DNA from: Acidobacteriota bacterium
GTDB lineage: Bacteria > Acidobacteriota > Terriglobia > UBA7540
Direction: 5' to 3'
Length of the DNA stretch: 64,000 bases
Assembly: GCA_902812365.1 (NCBI GenBank)
Contig: CADDZC010000012.1
Location: forward strand, 1-64,000
The first letter of the stretch is position 1; each line of letters begins with the position of its first letter. Below, in pieces: positions 7,205-16,693 of the stretch. Under the pieces are notes generated by a model, which was not told where the DNA came from, did not search any database, and saw nothing but the letters and a program-made list of their open reading frames with translations. A program made the translations under genes and the position numbers.

Positions 7205-8647
7205 TCAGTGGGCGAGCGGCTTGGCGAGCGGCCGCACCGCCGCCGGGCGCTGGGGCGCCGCGGCCGCCCGACGTTCCTCGCGCCTCTCGACCGAGGCCGC
7301 CTTGTAGCCGATGCCGAGCACCACGGCATAAATCAAGGCGTTGGCGGGAACGTGGAGGTTGAAATCTGCGGCGCTGTGCAGCAGCAGCGCCAGGACGCTG
7401 CCGATGCAACCCAGCGTGACCGCCGGTCGGTAGCGCCGCGCATCCGACAGGAAAGAGACCATCATGCGGACCAGAAGGTACAGGATGGGAACGAAGAGCA
7501 GGGCGGCGCCCGGCCAGCCGGTCTCGGCGGCGAATTCCAGATAATCGTTGTGAGGATGATCGACCACGTAGGTGAGCCAGGAAGTCTGGTAGTGGCGGAA
7601 GGCCAGCGCGAACGTTCCCAGTCCGGTGCCCGTCCACGGGTAAGCGCCAATGAGCCGGAGCGTGTCCCTCCAGAATTGCAGCCTTCCTTCTTCTTCCAGA
7701 TAGTGCGCGCCCTGAATCATCTCGAAGCGCGACAGCACCGGGCCCAGCCCGATCCACACGCCGTAACCTACAGCGAGGGCCAAGAACGCGAACAAGCCGA
7801 CCACCCAGGCTTTGCGGCGGGTCTTGAGCTGGGCCAGCAAACCGATGAAGACGACGGTGAAGAACGCCGAGGTGATTCCCGCCCGCGAGCGCGAGAGAAT
7901 CACCGCCACCAGCGCCACCGCGACGAGAACAACGTAGAAGAGCAACCGGAACGTGGCGGAGGTCTTGCGCGCCGCAGCCTGCCGGGAGACTCCGAGGCGG
8001 CGCGTTTCAACCCAGCTTTCGAACGAATAAAAGATCATGGCCACCATGAACGGCACGGTCAGTTCGATGACGCCGGCAAAGTGGTTGTGATTGATGTAGG
8101 TGCCCGTAGCGTCGAACGGATACTCGGGATTGGTGTACCAGAAGATCTTGTGCAGGCCGGTGAGGTACTGGAAGATGCCGTACGCGGCTTCGAAAACTCC
8201 GAGCCCGATCAACCCCTTCACCACCAGGCTTTGGCGCTTCTGAGAATCAAACAGAGCCGCGGCCAGCACGAATCCGCCCAGGTAGAGCAGGAACTTGAGC
8301 CAGGCAGTGCGGGTGGCGGCGGCATCGATGCTAAGGGTCATCCAGCCGGAGCGGAGGGCTCCGAGGGCAGCCACGGAGGGGCCGGCAAAGCGGGCCGGCT
8401 CAAGCCGGGCGATCCAGGGGAAGGGAAGAGGCAGGAGCTCGAAAGCGGTCCACAGCACAAACAGCAGGGAGGCCAGGGGCACCCAGAGCTTGATCCGGCC
8501 GCGCCAAGTCTGGCGGAGGCACAGCAGCAACAGGGCCGTGAAGACCCCGAGTTCCATCGCGGTGTACGTCCACGGCAGCACGCCCCCGAACGCCAGGGCC
8601 GAGCCGGCGATCACGATCACCAGAATGATTTCAGCGGCGCGATTCAT
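7205..8647 (-). CDS. O-antigen ligase/Wzy-type polysaccharide polymerase or ligase
   Basis: 480 residues with about a dozen hydrophobic segments. The Wzy_C signature is clear: GTGLGTFALAFRHYQ, then a large external loop with HPHNDYLEFAAETG and more helices. Such proteins act on undecaprenyl-linked glycans at the periplasmic face, joining them to lipid A core or to each other, or to protein. A start at ATG 8647 lies 12 bases after the stop of the sugar transferase on the same strand, so the two form an operon. The C-terminal tail (REERRAAAAPQRPAAV) is low-complexity and cytoplasmic. Ligase and polymerase cannot be told apart by sequence. Confidence 0.85.
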   Translation of the reverse strand: MNRAAEIILVIVIAGSALAFGGVLPWTYTAMELGVFTALLLLCLRQTWRGRIKLWVPLASLLFVLWTAFELLPLPFPWIARLEPARFAGPSVAALGALRSGWMTLSIDAAATRTAWLKFLLYLGGFVLAAALFDSQKRQSLVVKGLIGLGVFEAAYGIFQYLTGLHKIFWYTNPEYPFDATGTYINHNHFAGVIELTVPFMVAMIFYSFESWVETRRLGVSRQAAARKTSATFRLLFYVVLVAVALVAVILSRSRAGITSAFFTVVFIGLLAQLKTRRKAWVVGLFAFLALAVGYGVWIGLGPVLSRFEMIQGAHYLEEEGRLQFWRDTLRLIGAYPWTGTGLGTFALAFRHYQTSWLTYVVDHPHNDYLEFAAETGWPGAALLFVPILYLLVRMMVSFLSDARRYRPAVTLGCIGSVLALLLHSAADFNLHVPANALIYAVVLGIGYKAASVERREERRAAAAPQRPAAVRPLAKPLAH

Positions 8648-8659
8648 AACGGCAGCGGC

Positions 8660-10051
8660 TCAGTAGGCATTCCGGTCTCGAAAGCCCCTCCACAGCGTCA
8701 GCCAGAGAATCTTCAGATCCAGCCCAAACGACCAGTGAGTCAAATAGTAGAGATCATACTCGATGCGGCGGGCGATCGACGTGTCTCCGCGCCAGCCGTG
8801 CACTTGAGCCCATCCGGTGATGCCCGACTTCAGGAAATGACGGACGTTGTAACTGTCGATCTCGTCGGCGAATTTTTCGACAAAGTAGGGGCGTTCCGGT
8901 CGCGGCCCGACCAGGCTCATGTCGCCCTGGAGCACGTTCCACAACTGCGGCAACTCGTCAAGGTTGAACTTGCGAAGGAAGGCGCCGAGCGCCGTCCGCC
9001 GGCCGTCGCCGGGCGTCGTCCAAATCAAATCCGAACTCTCGCGGGCCTGCACGCGCATAGTCCGGAACTTGTACATCAGAAACGGCCGCCCGTGCAAGCC
9101 GATCCGTTCTTGGGAAAAGAAGACCGGCCCGGGCGAGGTCAGCCGGACGAGAATGGCGATGACGACGCCGAGCGGGAACAGTAGAACCAGCAGGATGGAG
9201 GCCGCGATAAGATCGAAGGAGCGCTTGAGCAGGCCGTAGACCAGCGAATCGCCGGGATTGCGGTGCAGATCGAGCACCGGCGTGCCGAGAAAATCCAAAA
9301 TCGTCTCTCCGGACGCAATTTCCTTCAGAAAATCGCACACCAGACGCGAAGGCACGGAAACACGGGTTAGCGCCCGCTTCAGCTCCGGAACCCGGTCCAG
9401 GTAGGCTAAGGGCACAGCGACCAGGATTTCATCCGGCTTATGCTGGCGGCAGACGGTTTCCAGGTCCTCCACGCCGCCCAATTTGCGAACGAATGTGTGA
9501 TGAGTATCCTCACCGACCGCCAAGTATCCGACCACCCGGCATCGCACCCAGGAATTCTGCTCGACTCGGGCCGCCACTTCGTTGGTGCGGACCGCGTCGC
9601 CGATAATCAGAACGTTGATTTCCTCTTCCGGGCCGGAGTCGCGGCGGGCGGTAAGGAGGAGCACGCGCAGCGTGAGCCACAGCGCGATAAGATTACCCAC
9701 GCCCAGCAGGATGATAAACAGGCGCGAATACGAGTAGGTGCGAAAGAAGAAGGCGCCGAAGGCGACCGCCATCAGCGTCCACAGGGTTGCCCACGCGCCC
9801 TTGCGCATCCAGCGCGCCTTGTTCGACGCCACCCACAACTGGTCCAGCTCCAGGGCGCGGGTCAGAAATCCCCAGGCCACGATGGCGACTAAGTACAGCA
9901 TGAGGTAATCGGCGGTGCGAATTTTCTGCGGCAGAGGAATGAAGTGGGAGTGAAATCGCACCCAGAAGGCAAGCCAGAAGGAAGCCGTAAAGGCGCCGTA
10001 AAGCCCTATCTTCAAAGTAATTTGCTGGACGGCCAGCTTTCTACGGATCAT
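8660..10051 (-). CDS. Polyprenyl-phosphate sugar phosphotransferase (second of three)
   Basis: 463 residues, the normal length for the family. There are four or five N-terminal membrane segments (about 13-130), a central nucleotide-binding-like domain (VLIIGDAVRTNEVAARV) and a membrane helix before the catalytic domain. The catalytic domain has FSQERIGLHGRPF, YKFRTMR, KFNLDELPQLWNVLQGDMSLVGPRPERP and TGWAQVHGWRGD. It loads the first sugar onto undecaprenyl phosphate, probably for the glycan handled by the adjacent O-antigen ligase. No clear ribosome-binding site precedes ATG 10051. A 100-bp palindrome lies just upstream, so its expression may depend on that structure. Confidence 0.9.
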   Translation of the reverse strand: MIRRKLAVQQITLKIGLYGAFTASFWLAFWVRFHSHFIPLPQKIRTADYLMLYLVAIVAWGFLTRALELDQLWVASNKARWMRKGAWATLWTLMAVAFGAFFFRTYSYSRLFIILLGVGNLIALWLTLRVLLLTARRDSGPEEEINVLIIGDAVRTNEVAARVEQNSWVRCRVVGYLAVGEDTHHTFVRKLGGVEDLETVCRQHKPDEILVAVPLAYLDRVPELKRALTRVSVPSRLVCDFLKEIASGETILDFLGTPVLDLHRNPGDSLVYGLLKRSFDLIAASILLVLLFPLGVVIAILVRLTSPGPVFFSQERIGLHGRPFLMYKFRTMRVQARESSDLIWTTPGDGRRTALGAFLRKFNLDELPQLWNVLQGDMSLVGPRPERPYFVEKFADEIDSYNVRHFLKSGITGWAQVHGWRGDTSIARRIEYDLYYLTHWSFGLDLKILWLTLWRGFRDRNAY

Positions 10052-10074
10052 AGGGAGTTAAGCGACCGCCGGCA

Positions 10075-10175
10075 ACGTTCGTCCGGCAACGCCTGGAGAC
10101 CGCCCTCCCCCGGCGACGGGCGCCGACCCGGCGTCGGCGGCTGCCGCCGGGGGAGGTTCGGGTCTCCCCGAACGT
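10075..10175. terminator. 100-bp stepped palindrome (strong hairpin or terminator/attenuator)
   Basis: Four successive perfect arms pair around a 5-base loop: ACGTTCG (10075-10081) with CGAACGT (10169-10175); GGAGACC (10095-10101) with GGTCTCC (10161-10167); CCTCCCCCGGCG (10104-10115) with CGCCGGGGGAGG (10145-10156); CGCCGAC (10121-10127) with GTCGGCG (10133-10139). In all 33 paired positions, interrupted by small internal loops and one 13-base bulge. It lies between ndk and the downstream sugar-transferase gene on the minus strand and could end transcription of the dnaE-ndk run. No U-tract follows. A minus-strand TATAAT (10223-10228) lies upstream without a good -35. Confidence 0.6.
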
Positions 10176-10288
10176 AAAAGGGGAAACAGTATAACATGGG
10201 TTACGGCCTATCCGAGGTGCTCATTATATCTCCGACTAACAGGGACGGCGGCGACCGGGCGCTCACCCTTAGCGGCGGCCTCAAGGCC

Positions 10289-10708
10289 TCAAATCAGGTC
10301 GATGGCCGGGAAGAAGTAGGCGATCTCTGCCGCCGCGGTTTCGGGGGCGTCAGAGCCGTGGACGGCGTTCCGCTCGATACTTGTGGCGTAGAGCCGGCGG
10401 ATGGTTCCCGGCGCGGCCTTGGCCGGATCCGTTGCTCCCATAATTTCTCGAAGCAACGAGATGGCGCCATCGCCCTCGAGCACCATCACCAGCGCCGGTC
10501 CGGAGCTCATGAAGGCCGTCAGACTTTGGAAGAACGGCCGGTGGCGGTGGACGGCATAGAATCCTTCGGCCTCTTGCTTCGAGAGCTTGACCAGCTTGGC
10601 CGCAATGATGCGTAAGTGGTTGAATTCAAACATCTTAATGATATCTCCGACGTGGCCGGCAGCCACCGCATCCGGCTTGACGATGCTGAGCGTCCGTTCG
10701 AGCGCCAT
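10289..10708 (-). CDS. ndk: Nucleoside diphosphate kinase
   Basis: 139 residues, a complete cytosolic NDK that moves the gamma phosphate between NTPs and NDPs. The start [12 protein letters not shown] is diagnostic and the phosphorylated histidine sits in [20 protein letters not shown] and [14 protein letters not shown] are also typical. ATG 10708 has an ideal AAAGGAG site six bases upstream. It is the last gene of a minus-strand run (dnaE, accA, TPR protein, ndk). Confidence 0.97.
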   Translation of the reverse strand: MALERTLSIVKPDAVAAGHVGDIIKMFEFNHLRIIAAKLVKLSKQEAEGFYAVHRHRPFFQSLTAFMSSGPALVMVLEGDGAISLLREIMGATDPAKAAPGTIRRLYATSIERNAVHGSDAPETAAAEIAYFFPAIDLI

Positions 10709-10743
10709 GGATCTCCTTTGAGAAGTGGTTTGTTATGAACAGC

Positions 10744-11976
10744 TTATTGAGCTTTCCGGATGGCCCCGCCAGCGGTCCCGGCTCCCCCCGATTGCGGGCC
10801 TGCCGCCGAGCCGCTCGCGCCCGTAGCTCGCGATACCGCCGATTGGATCGCCGTCGCCTGCTGTTGCTTAAGGTGAGCAAAAATAGCGCGCTGGCGGTAT
10901 GCATCCTGCCTCCGGTGCGCCCGGAGATAGGCTTCTGACAGCGCGTAATGAATTTGCGGACTATCGGGTGCAAGCTGGGCAGCCAATTCAAGCTCCGGGA
11001 TCGCCTGCTCCACCTGATTACTCTTGAACAGGGCCCAGCCCAGCGCGTAGTGCGCGACGAAGAGCTTGGGCGCGAGCTGAGCGGCGTGGCGGGCCGGCTC
11101 GATGCCGTCCTGCGGGCGCCCCAGCTTCACCTGCGTCATCGAGGTCTGCAACCAGGCCATGACGTTTCCCGGATCCAGCGCCAGTTCCTGCCGCATCTGC
11201 TCGATCCCGTCCTCGTAGTGTTCGGCACCGATCAGGAAGCTGCCGAAGGCATAGTGCAGCCCCGGGGTTTTGGGCCGCTCGCTGATCAACTGGCGGTAAG
11301 CGGCGATGACTTCCGGCACCTTGTTTTGAGCGGCCTGGAACTCGATCCTGCCGACTCGCATCGCCAGGTCCTGCTGAGCCGGATCGAGCCTTTCCGGCTT
11401 CAGAGGCCATCGCAAGGCCGCCAACCCGAAGGCTGCCACGACGTCGGCGTCGTCTTCGTCAACGCCGGCGCGGACGATCTCCACCAGCCGGCTGCGGGCC
11501 ACTTCAAACTCTCCTTTCGAGATCAGGATCAGAGCGGCGTGATAGGTGGCCACATTGCGCAGGTCGGCGTTTCCCACGCCCAGCGCGCGCCCGCGCTCAA
11601 GATCGCGGTAGGCGCCGTCGTCGTCGCCAAGTTCATACTCGCTCAGCCCGAGGAGCGCCCAGCCGGCTCCGTTTTTCGGCTCCAGGCTGAGATAGTTTTT
11701 GAACGCTTCGGCGGCCCGGCGGTAGTCTTTCAACTCCGCCAGCAAAACGCCGGCGTTACGCCAGCCATCCGCCCACTTCGGGCGAATCTCGAGGGCGCGC
11801 AGATACAGGCTGACGGCTGGGCGGCTTTGGCCCTCGCGTTGCGCCTGCGCGGCTTGCCGGGAGAGCCGCTCGAAGACCTCCGGCGGCCGGTTCTGGCTGC
11901 CGGCCCGAGCACGGAGCCCCACCAGGGTCGCAGCGACGAGCAGCGGCAGGGACCAAGCGCGGTGGCTTCCGGTCAT
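10744..11976 (-). CDS. Exported TPR-repeat protein
   Basis: 410 residues with a signal peptide (about 1-26). Most of the rest consists of 34-residue TPR-type helical hairpins (AVSLYLRALEIRPKWADGW, AAEAFKNYLSLEPKNGAGW, AIPELELAAQLAPDSPQIH). The tail (about 385-410) is Gly/Ala/Ser-rich and probably unstructured. No enzymatic motif is present; TPR arrays mediate protein-protein contacts, here most likely in the periplasm. The gene lies between accA and ndk on the same strand with short gaps (52 and 35 bases), so it is probably co-transcribed with housekeeping genes. The partner is unknown. Confidence 0.75.
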   Translation of the reverse strand: MTGSHRAWSLPLLVAATLVGLRARAGSQNRPPEVFERLSRQAAQAQREGQSRPAVSLYLRALEIRPKWADGWRNAGVLLAELKDYRRAAEAFKNYLSLEPKNGAGWALLGLSEYELGDDDGAYRDLERGRALGVGNADLRNVATYHAALILISKGEFEVARSRLVEIVRAGVDEDDADVVAAFGLAALRWPLKPERLDPAQQDLAMRVGRIEFQAAQNKVPEVIAAYRQLISERPKTPGLHYAFGSFLIGAEHYEDGIEQMRQELALDPGNVMAWLQTSMTQVKLGRPQDGIEPARHAAQLAPKLFVAHYALGWALFKSNQVEQAIPELELAAQLAPDSPQIHYALSEAYLRAHRRQDAYRQRAIFAHLKQQQATAIQSAVSRATGASGSAAGPQSGGAGTAGGAIRKAQ

Positions 11977-12028
11977 ACGCCGAGTACCGGCTTCAAAGCT
12001 CTGATGAAAATACCGCGGCGCACGGGTC

Positions 12029-12997
12029 TCACGATTCCATGACGAACGTGGCGAGTTTCCGCAATCGCTCCTGGCGGCGCCGCAACAGCTCGTCGGCGGG
12101 CAGGGCCTCGAGCTCGATCAGGCTCCGGGCGAGAATGGGGCGCAGGATGGAGGCCATTTCCGCGTGATTGGCGTGAGCCCCTTCATGGGGCTCCGGGACC
12201 ACCTCGTCGACCAAGCCCAGGGCGTGCAGACGCTCGGCCGTCAGGCCCAGCGCGCGCGCCGCCTCCTGCTTGTGATCCCAGTCGCGCCACAGGATCGAGG
12301 AGCAACTCTCCGGAGAGATGACGGAATAGACGGCGTTCTCGAGCATGAGCACTTTGTCGCCGATCGCAATCGCCAGTGCACCGCCACTCCCCCCTTCGCC
12401 ATGCACCACGACGACGATCGGAACCCGCAGCTTGGGAATCTCTTTCAGGTTATAAGCGATTGCTTCCGCCTGCCCGCGCTCCTCGGCCCCGATGCCGGGA
12501 TAGGCTCCGGGCGTATCCACCAGCGTCACGATGGGCATGCCGAATTTGGCGGCCAGTTGCATGACTCGAAGCGCCTTGCGGTACCCTTCCGGATTCGGCA
12601 TGCCGAAGTTGCGGTGTAGCTTTTGCTTGGTGTCACGCCCCTTCTGGTGGCCGACGAGGGCGACCCGGCGGCCCTCAAAGCTGGCCAGTCCGCAGACCAG
12701 GGCCGGATCGTCACCGAAGCGCCGGTCGCCGTGGAGCTCGATGAAATCGGTGAACAGCAAGGAAATGTAGTCCAGGGTATAAGGCCGCTGCGGATGCCGA
12801 GCCAACAAGACGCGCTGCCAGGCATCCTGCCCCGCCTCCGATGACGGAGCCCCCGAGCTTTGCTCCAGAGCCTCGAGCTGCACTCGCAAGCGTTGCGCTT
12901 CCTCGTGCGCCGCCGCCGAGCCTCCCACCTGCTCCAATTCCTGAATCTGTCTCTGAAGCTCTTGCTGAGCCGCGAGTTGCCGAGCCGGTGTCGCCAT
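12029..12997 (-). CDS. accA: Acetyl-CoA carboxylase carboxyltransferase alpha subunit
   Basis: 322 residues. With AccD it moves the carboxyl group from biotin-AccB to acetyl-CoA, the first step of fatty acid synthesis. The N-terminal coiled coil (about 8-48) is typical. The crotonase-like core shows [78 protein letters not shown] and [12 protein letters not shown]. It lies 44 bases downstream of dnaE on the same strand. accD is not in this window. Confidence 0.97.
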   Translation of the reverse strand: MATPARQLAAQQELQRQIQELEQVGGSAAAHEEAQRLRVQLEALEQSSGAPSSEAGQDAWQRVLLARHPQRPYTLDYISLLFTDFIELHGDRRFGDDPALVCGLASFEGRRVALVGHQKGRDTKQKLHRNFGMPNPEGYRKALRVMQLAAKFGMPIVTLVDTPGAYPGIGAEERGQAEAIAYNLKEIPKLRVPIVVVVHGEGGSGGALAIAIGDKVLMLENAVYSVISPESCSSILWRDWDHKQEAARALGLTAERLHALGLVDEVVPEPHEGAHANHAEMASILRPILARSLIELEALPADELLRRRQERLRKLATFVMES

Positions 12998-13041
12998 CCA
13001 GGCATCCCCAACGTCAAAAGTCTGATTTCAGATTTTGGTTC

Positions 13042-16000
13042 TCAAGCCAGTTTCTCAATCGAAACGGCCCCCTCGCCGCACACACTCCGTAAGTAGGCGA
13101 GCGCCTCGCCGCTCGCCTGCACGCCCTTCGGACGCCGCAGCCGGAGCCGAGCCTGAAAATCGCCGGGCCGCGTCAGCTCGAGAATCACCGGATGTTCACC
13201 GGGGAAGCCCATCAGTACGCGTTCCAGTTCGTCGGCCAGGTTCTCGGGCGCTTCGGCCAGATTCAGGCGAATGACCACCGGCGGCTTTGAGCCGTTAACG
13301 GCCGCCTCGAGCGGCTTGGCCTCACTCACCACCACTTTGGGCCGCCCATTCTCTTCTTTGCGAAGCCGTCCTTTGACGAGCAGGGCGGCCTCCGGCTTCA
13401 GCACGCCTTGAATCTGCTGGAGCGTTTGCGGGAACACGAGCAACTCCGCCGAGCCGCGCAGATCTTCGAGAACGGCGGCCGCCCAAAGGTCGCCCTTCTT
13501 GCTGGGCTTGATCCGCAGGCTGGTAATGATCCCGGCCAGGGTCACCGGCGCATCGTGATCCAGCTCGTCAACCGACGAAGTATCCTGCGGAGTCAAGGCC
13601 GCGATTTGAGTCCGATACTTTTCCAGCGGATGTCCGGTCACGTAAAAACCCAGAACCTCTTTTTCGCCGGCCAGACGTTCCGCCTCCGTCCATTCCGCCA
13701 CTTCGGGCATCTCGACGGCGCGGAGCGGCTCGGCTTCCGCGGTTTCACCGAACAGGCCGTGCTGCCCCGCCTGGCGCTGGCGCTGGCGGGCCTGCCCGAA
13801 TTCCATAGCCCGATCGAGCGCGGCGCTCAATTGGGCGCGGGAAGCGCCCAGGGAATCCATCGCGCCAGCCTTAATCAGGCTTTCAATCACCCGCTTGTTC
13901 AACAGGCGCAAATCCACATTTTCGCAGAACTGGAAGAGGTTATCAAAGCGACCCAATCGCCGGCGGGCCTCGAGTACCGACTGGATGGCGGCGTCGCCGA
14001 CGTTCTTGATGGCCGTCAGGCCAAACCGGATACCCTGGTCCGGCGGCGCGCCCGAGGGGGTGAACGTCCGGTCGCTCGAATTGACGTCGGGCGGCAGGAT
14101 GTCGATGCCCATGTCCCGGCATTCGTTCAGGTAGTACGTCAGCTTGTCGGCGTTGCCGGTTTCTGCCGTCAGCAGCGCCGACATGAACTCCACCGGATAA
14201 TGCGTCTTGAGGTAGGCGGTCTGGTAAGCCACGAGCGCGTAGGCGGCCGAGTGCGACTTGTTGAATCCGTAACCGGCAAACTGCTCCATCAGGTCGAACA
14301 GCTTCTCGGCTTTCTTCTCGGGCACTTGGCGGCTGCGGGCCCCGGCCAGGAACTTTTCGCGCATGGCCACCATCTCGTCGTGGTTCTTTTTGCCCATGGC
14401 GCGGCGCAGGACATCGGCTTCGCCCAGCGAAAACCCCGCCACACTGGCGGCGATTTGCATCACCTGTTCCTGGTACACAATGACGCCGTAGGTCTCTTCC
14501 AGAATGTCCTGAAGTTGGGGCAGATCATACACGACGCGCTTCTTGCCCGATTTGCGGGCGATAAAATCGTCGATCATGCCGCCCTGGATGGGGCCGGGCC
14601 GATAGAGCGCGTTCAAAGCCGTCAGGTCCGCCAGGCGACTGGGCTTGACGCGCCGCAGGATGTCGGTCATGCCGCGGCTTTCAAACTGAAAAATGCCGGC
14701 CGTGAGGCCCTTGCCGAGCAGCTCGTAAGTGGGCGGATCGTCCAGGGGCAGGGAATCGAGGCTGAGCTTTTCGCCCCGTGTTTGCTCGATCAGCTTGACG
14801 CAGTCGTCCAGGATGGTCAGCGTGGTGAGTCCGAGGAAATCCATCTTCAGCAGGCCGATCTTTTCCAGGTCGTCCATGGCGTACTGAGTCGTGATTTCCT
14901 GTTTGTTGCTCTTGTAGAGCGGGACAATCTCTTCGAGCGGCCGCGGTGAGATGACGACTCCGGCGGCGTGAGTGGAGGCGTGGCGCGCCAGGCCCTCCAG
15001 GCTGGCGGCGATCGCCAGCAGGTCCTTCACCCGCGGATCCTGGTCGCGCAGATGACGGAGCTCGGCCGACTGGGCCAGCGCCTCTTCCAGGGTAATGTTA
15101 AGGGCGTTCGGAATCAGCTTGGCGATCTTGTCGGCTTCGGCAAACGGCATGTCCAGCACGCGCGCGGCGTCGCGCACGACGGCCTTGGCCCCCATGCTGC
15201 CGAAGGTGATGATCTGGCTGACGTTCTCGCGGCCGTATTTCTCGGTGACATAGTCGATGACCTCGCCGCGCCGCCGCATGCAAAAATCGATGTCAATGTC
15301 GGGAAAGGTGATCCGCTGCGGGTTCAAAAAACGCTCAAACAGCAGGTCGTATTGCAGCGGATCGATGTCGGTGATGTGCAGGGCGTAGGAAACCAGGCTG
15401 CCGGCCGCCGAGCCGCGTCCCGGCCCCACCGGAATGCATTTTTCGCGCGCGAAGCGCATGAAGTCCCAGACGATGAGGAAGTAGCCGGCGAACTTCATCT
15501 CCAGAATCAGCTCCATCTCGCGTTCCAGGCGCTCTTCGTAAGCCTCGAGCGGATGCCGCAGCCGGCCCTCGGCCCGGCGGCGCTCCAGCGCCGGGCGGCG
15601 CTCCGCAAAGCCCTGGCGAGCCACCTTTTGGAAAAACGTGTCCACGGTTTCGCCCGCCGGCACGGCAAAGTGAGGAAAGACGTGCTGCGCCTTTTCCAGG
15701 TGCAGATGGCAGCGCTCGGCGATTTCCAGCGTCCGCGCCAGGGCATCCGGCACTTCGCGGAACGGCACCAGCATCTCTTCGGCGGGCTTGAAGTAGAACT
15801 GGTCCGTCGCAAACTTCATGCGATGGGGATCGCTCAGCGCCTTGCCGGTCTGGATGCACATCAAGACTTCCTGGGCGCGCGCGTCGGCCCGGTTGATGTA
15901 ATGGCAATCGTTGGTGGCGACGAGCGGAATGCCCGTCTCGCGCGACAGGCGCGCCAACTGCGGATTCACCTTGGCCTCTTCCGCCAGCCCCTGGTCCTGA

Positions 16001-16524
16001 ATCTCCAGATAAAAATTGCCCTTGCCGAAAATGTCGCGCAGGTCATAGGCCGATTGGCGGGCAGCGTCGTAACGGTCGGCGGCCAGAGCCGAGGTCACTT
16101 CACCCTTCAGGCACCCGGACAGCGCGATCAGGCCCTCGCTGTGGCGGGCCAACAAATCCTTATCGACGCGCGGCTTGTAATAGTAGCCTTCAAGATAGGC
16201 CGCCGAGGCGAGTTTGACCAAATTGCGGTAGCCGCGCTCATCGGCGCAGAGCAGGATCAAGTGGTGGTACCGTTCGACGTCGGAGGTCCGGTCAAAGCGG
16301 TTGGTGGGAGCCACGTAGACTTCGCACCCGATGATGGGTTTGATGCCGTGCTTCAAGGCGGCGTGGTAGAACTTCACCGCGCCGAACAGATTGCCGTGAT
16401 CCGTCATGGCCACGGCCGGCATCCGCAACTCGGCCGCGCGCTCCATCAGCCTCGGAATGCTGCAGGCGCCGTCGAGCAGGCTGTAGTCGGTGTGCAGGTG
16501 AAGGTGAACAAAGTTGGTCGCCAT
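13042..16524 (-). CDS. dnaE: DNA polymerase III alpha subunit
   Basis: 1160 residues, full length for DnaE, the replicative polymerase. An N-terminal PHP domain begins FVHLHLHTDYSLLDGA and keeps several metal-site histidines. The catalytic palm shows GPGRGSAAGSLVSY and FPDIDIDFCMRRRGEV, with the metal-binding Asp residues. GYGFNKSHSAAYA and RPGPIQGGM are also characteristic, followed by helix-hairpin-helix and C-terminal OB (VTLAGIITSLRIKPSKKG) regions. The last ~100 residues carry the tau-binding-type domain. It heads a minus-strand group with accA, a TPR gene and ndk. No start-site anomaly beyond a weak ribosome-binding site. Confidence 0.97.
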   Translation of the reverse strand: MATNFVHLHLHTDYSLLDGACSIPRLMERAAELRMPAVAMTDHGNLFGAVKFYHAALKHGIKPIIGCEVYVAPTNRFDRTSDVERYHHLILLCADERGYRNLVKLASAAYLEGYYYKPRVDKDLLARHSEGLIALSGCLKGEVTSALAADRYDAARQSAYDLRDIFGKGNFYLEIQDQGLAEEAKVNPQLARLSRETGIPLVATNDCHYINRADARAQEVLMCIQTGKALSDPHRMKFATDQFYFKPAEEMLVPFREVPDALARTLEIAERCHLHLEKAQHVFPHFAVPAGETVDTFFQKVARQGFAERRPALERRRAEGRLRHPLEAYEERLEREMELILEMKFAGYFLIVWDFMRFAREKCIPVGPGRGSAAGSLVSYALHITDIDPLQYDLLFERFLNPQRITFPDIDIDFCMRRRGEVIDYVTEKYGRENVSQIITFGSMGAKAVVRDAARVLDMPFAEADKIAKLIPNALNITLEEALAQSAELRHLRDQDPRVKDLLAIAASLEGLARHASTHAAGVVISPRPLEEIVPLYKSNKQEITTQYAMDDLEKIGLLKMDFLGLTTLTILDDCVKLIEQTRGEKLSLDSLPLDDPPTYELLGKGLTAGIFQFESRGMTDILRRVKPSRLADLTALNALYRPGPIQGGMIDDFIARKSGKKRVVYDLPQLQDILEETYGVIVYQEQVMQIAASVAGFSLGEADVLRRAMGKKNHDEMVAMREKFLAGARSRQVPEKKAEKLFDLMEQFAGYGFNKSHSAAYALVAYQTAYLKTHYPVEFMSALLTAETGNADKLTYYLNECRDMGIDILPPDVNSSDRTFTPSGAPPDQGIRFGLTAIKNVGDAAIQSVLEARRRLGRFDNLFQFCENVDLRLLNKRVIESLIKAGAMDSLGASRAQLSAALDRAMEFGQARQRQRQAGQHGLFGETAEAEPLRAVEMPEVAEWTEAERLAGEKEVLGFYVTGHPLEKYRTQIAALTPQDTSSVDELDHDAPVTLAGIITSLRIKPSKKGDLWAAAVLEDLRGSAELLVFPQTLQQIQGVLKPEAALLVKGRLRKEENGRPKVVVSEAKPLEAAVNGSKPPVVIRLNLAEAPENLADELERVLMGFPGEHPVILELTRPGDFQARLRLRRPKGVQASGEALAYLRSVCGEGAVSIEKLA

Positions 16525-16693
16525 GGAAGGTTCATTCTAGCAGAACTTCGCCCTCCGGCGCCGCCCGCGTTCCCCTCGCCGGTTCGGCCCTTCACCGTGG
16601 CGGCGCTCCCCAACCGCTCCTGTCCTTTGTTACAATGCGGGCTTTCTGCGCCCCGGGGTTCCGTCCGGCCGCCGTGGCTCGACCATCGCCCTT

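Noticed and set aside
7208-9184. A 658-codon plus-strand open frame opposite the ligase and sugar transferase
   Set aside because: Antisense to genes with clear family motifs; the translation is low-complexity and polar.
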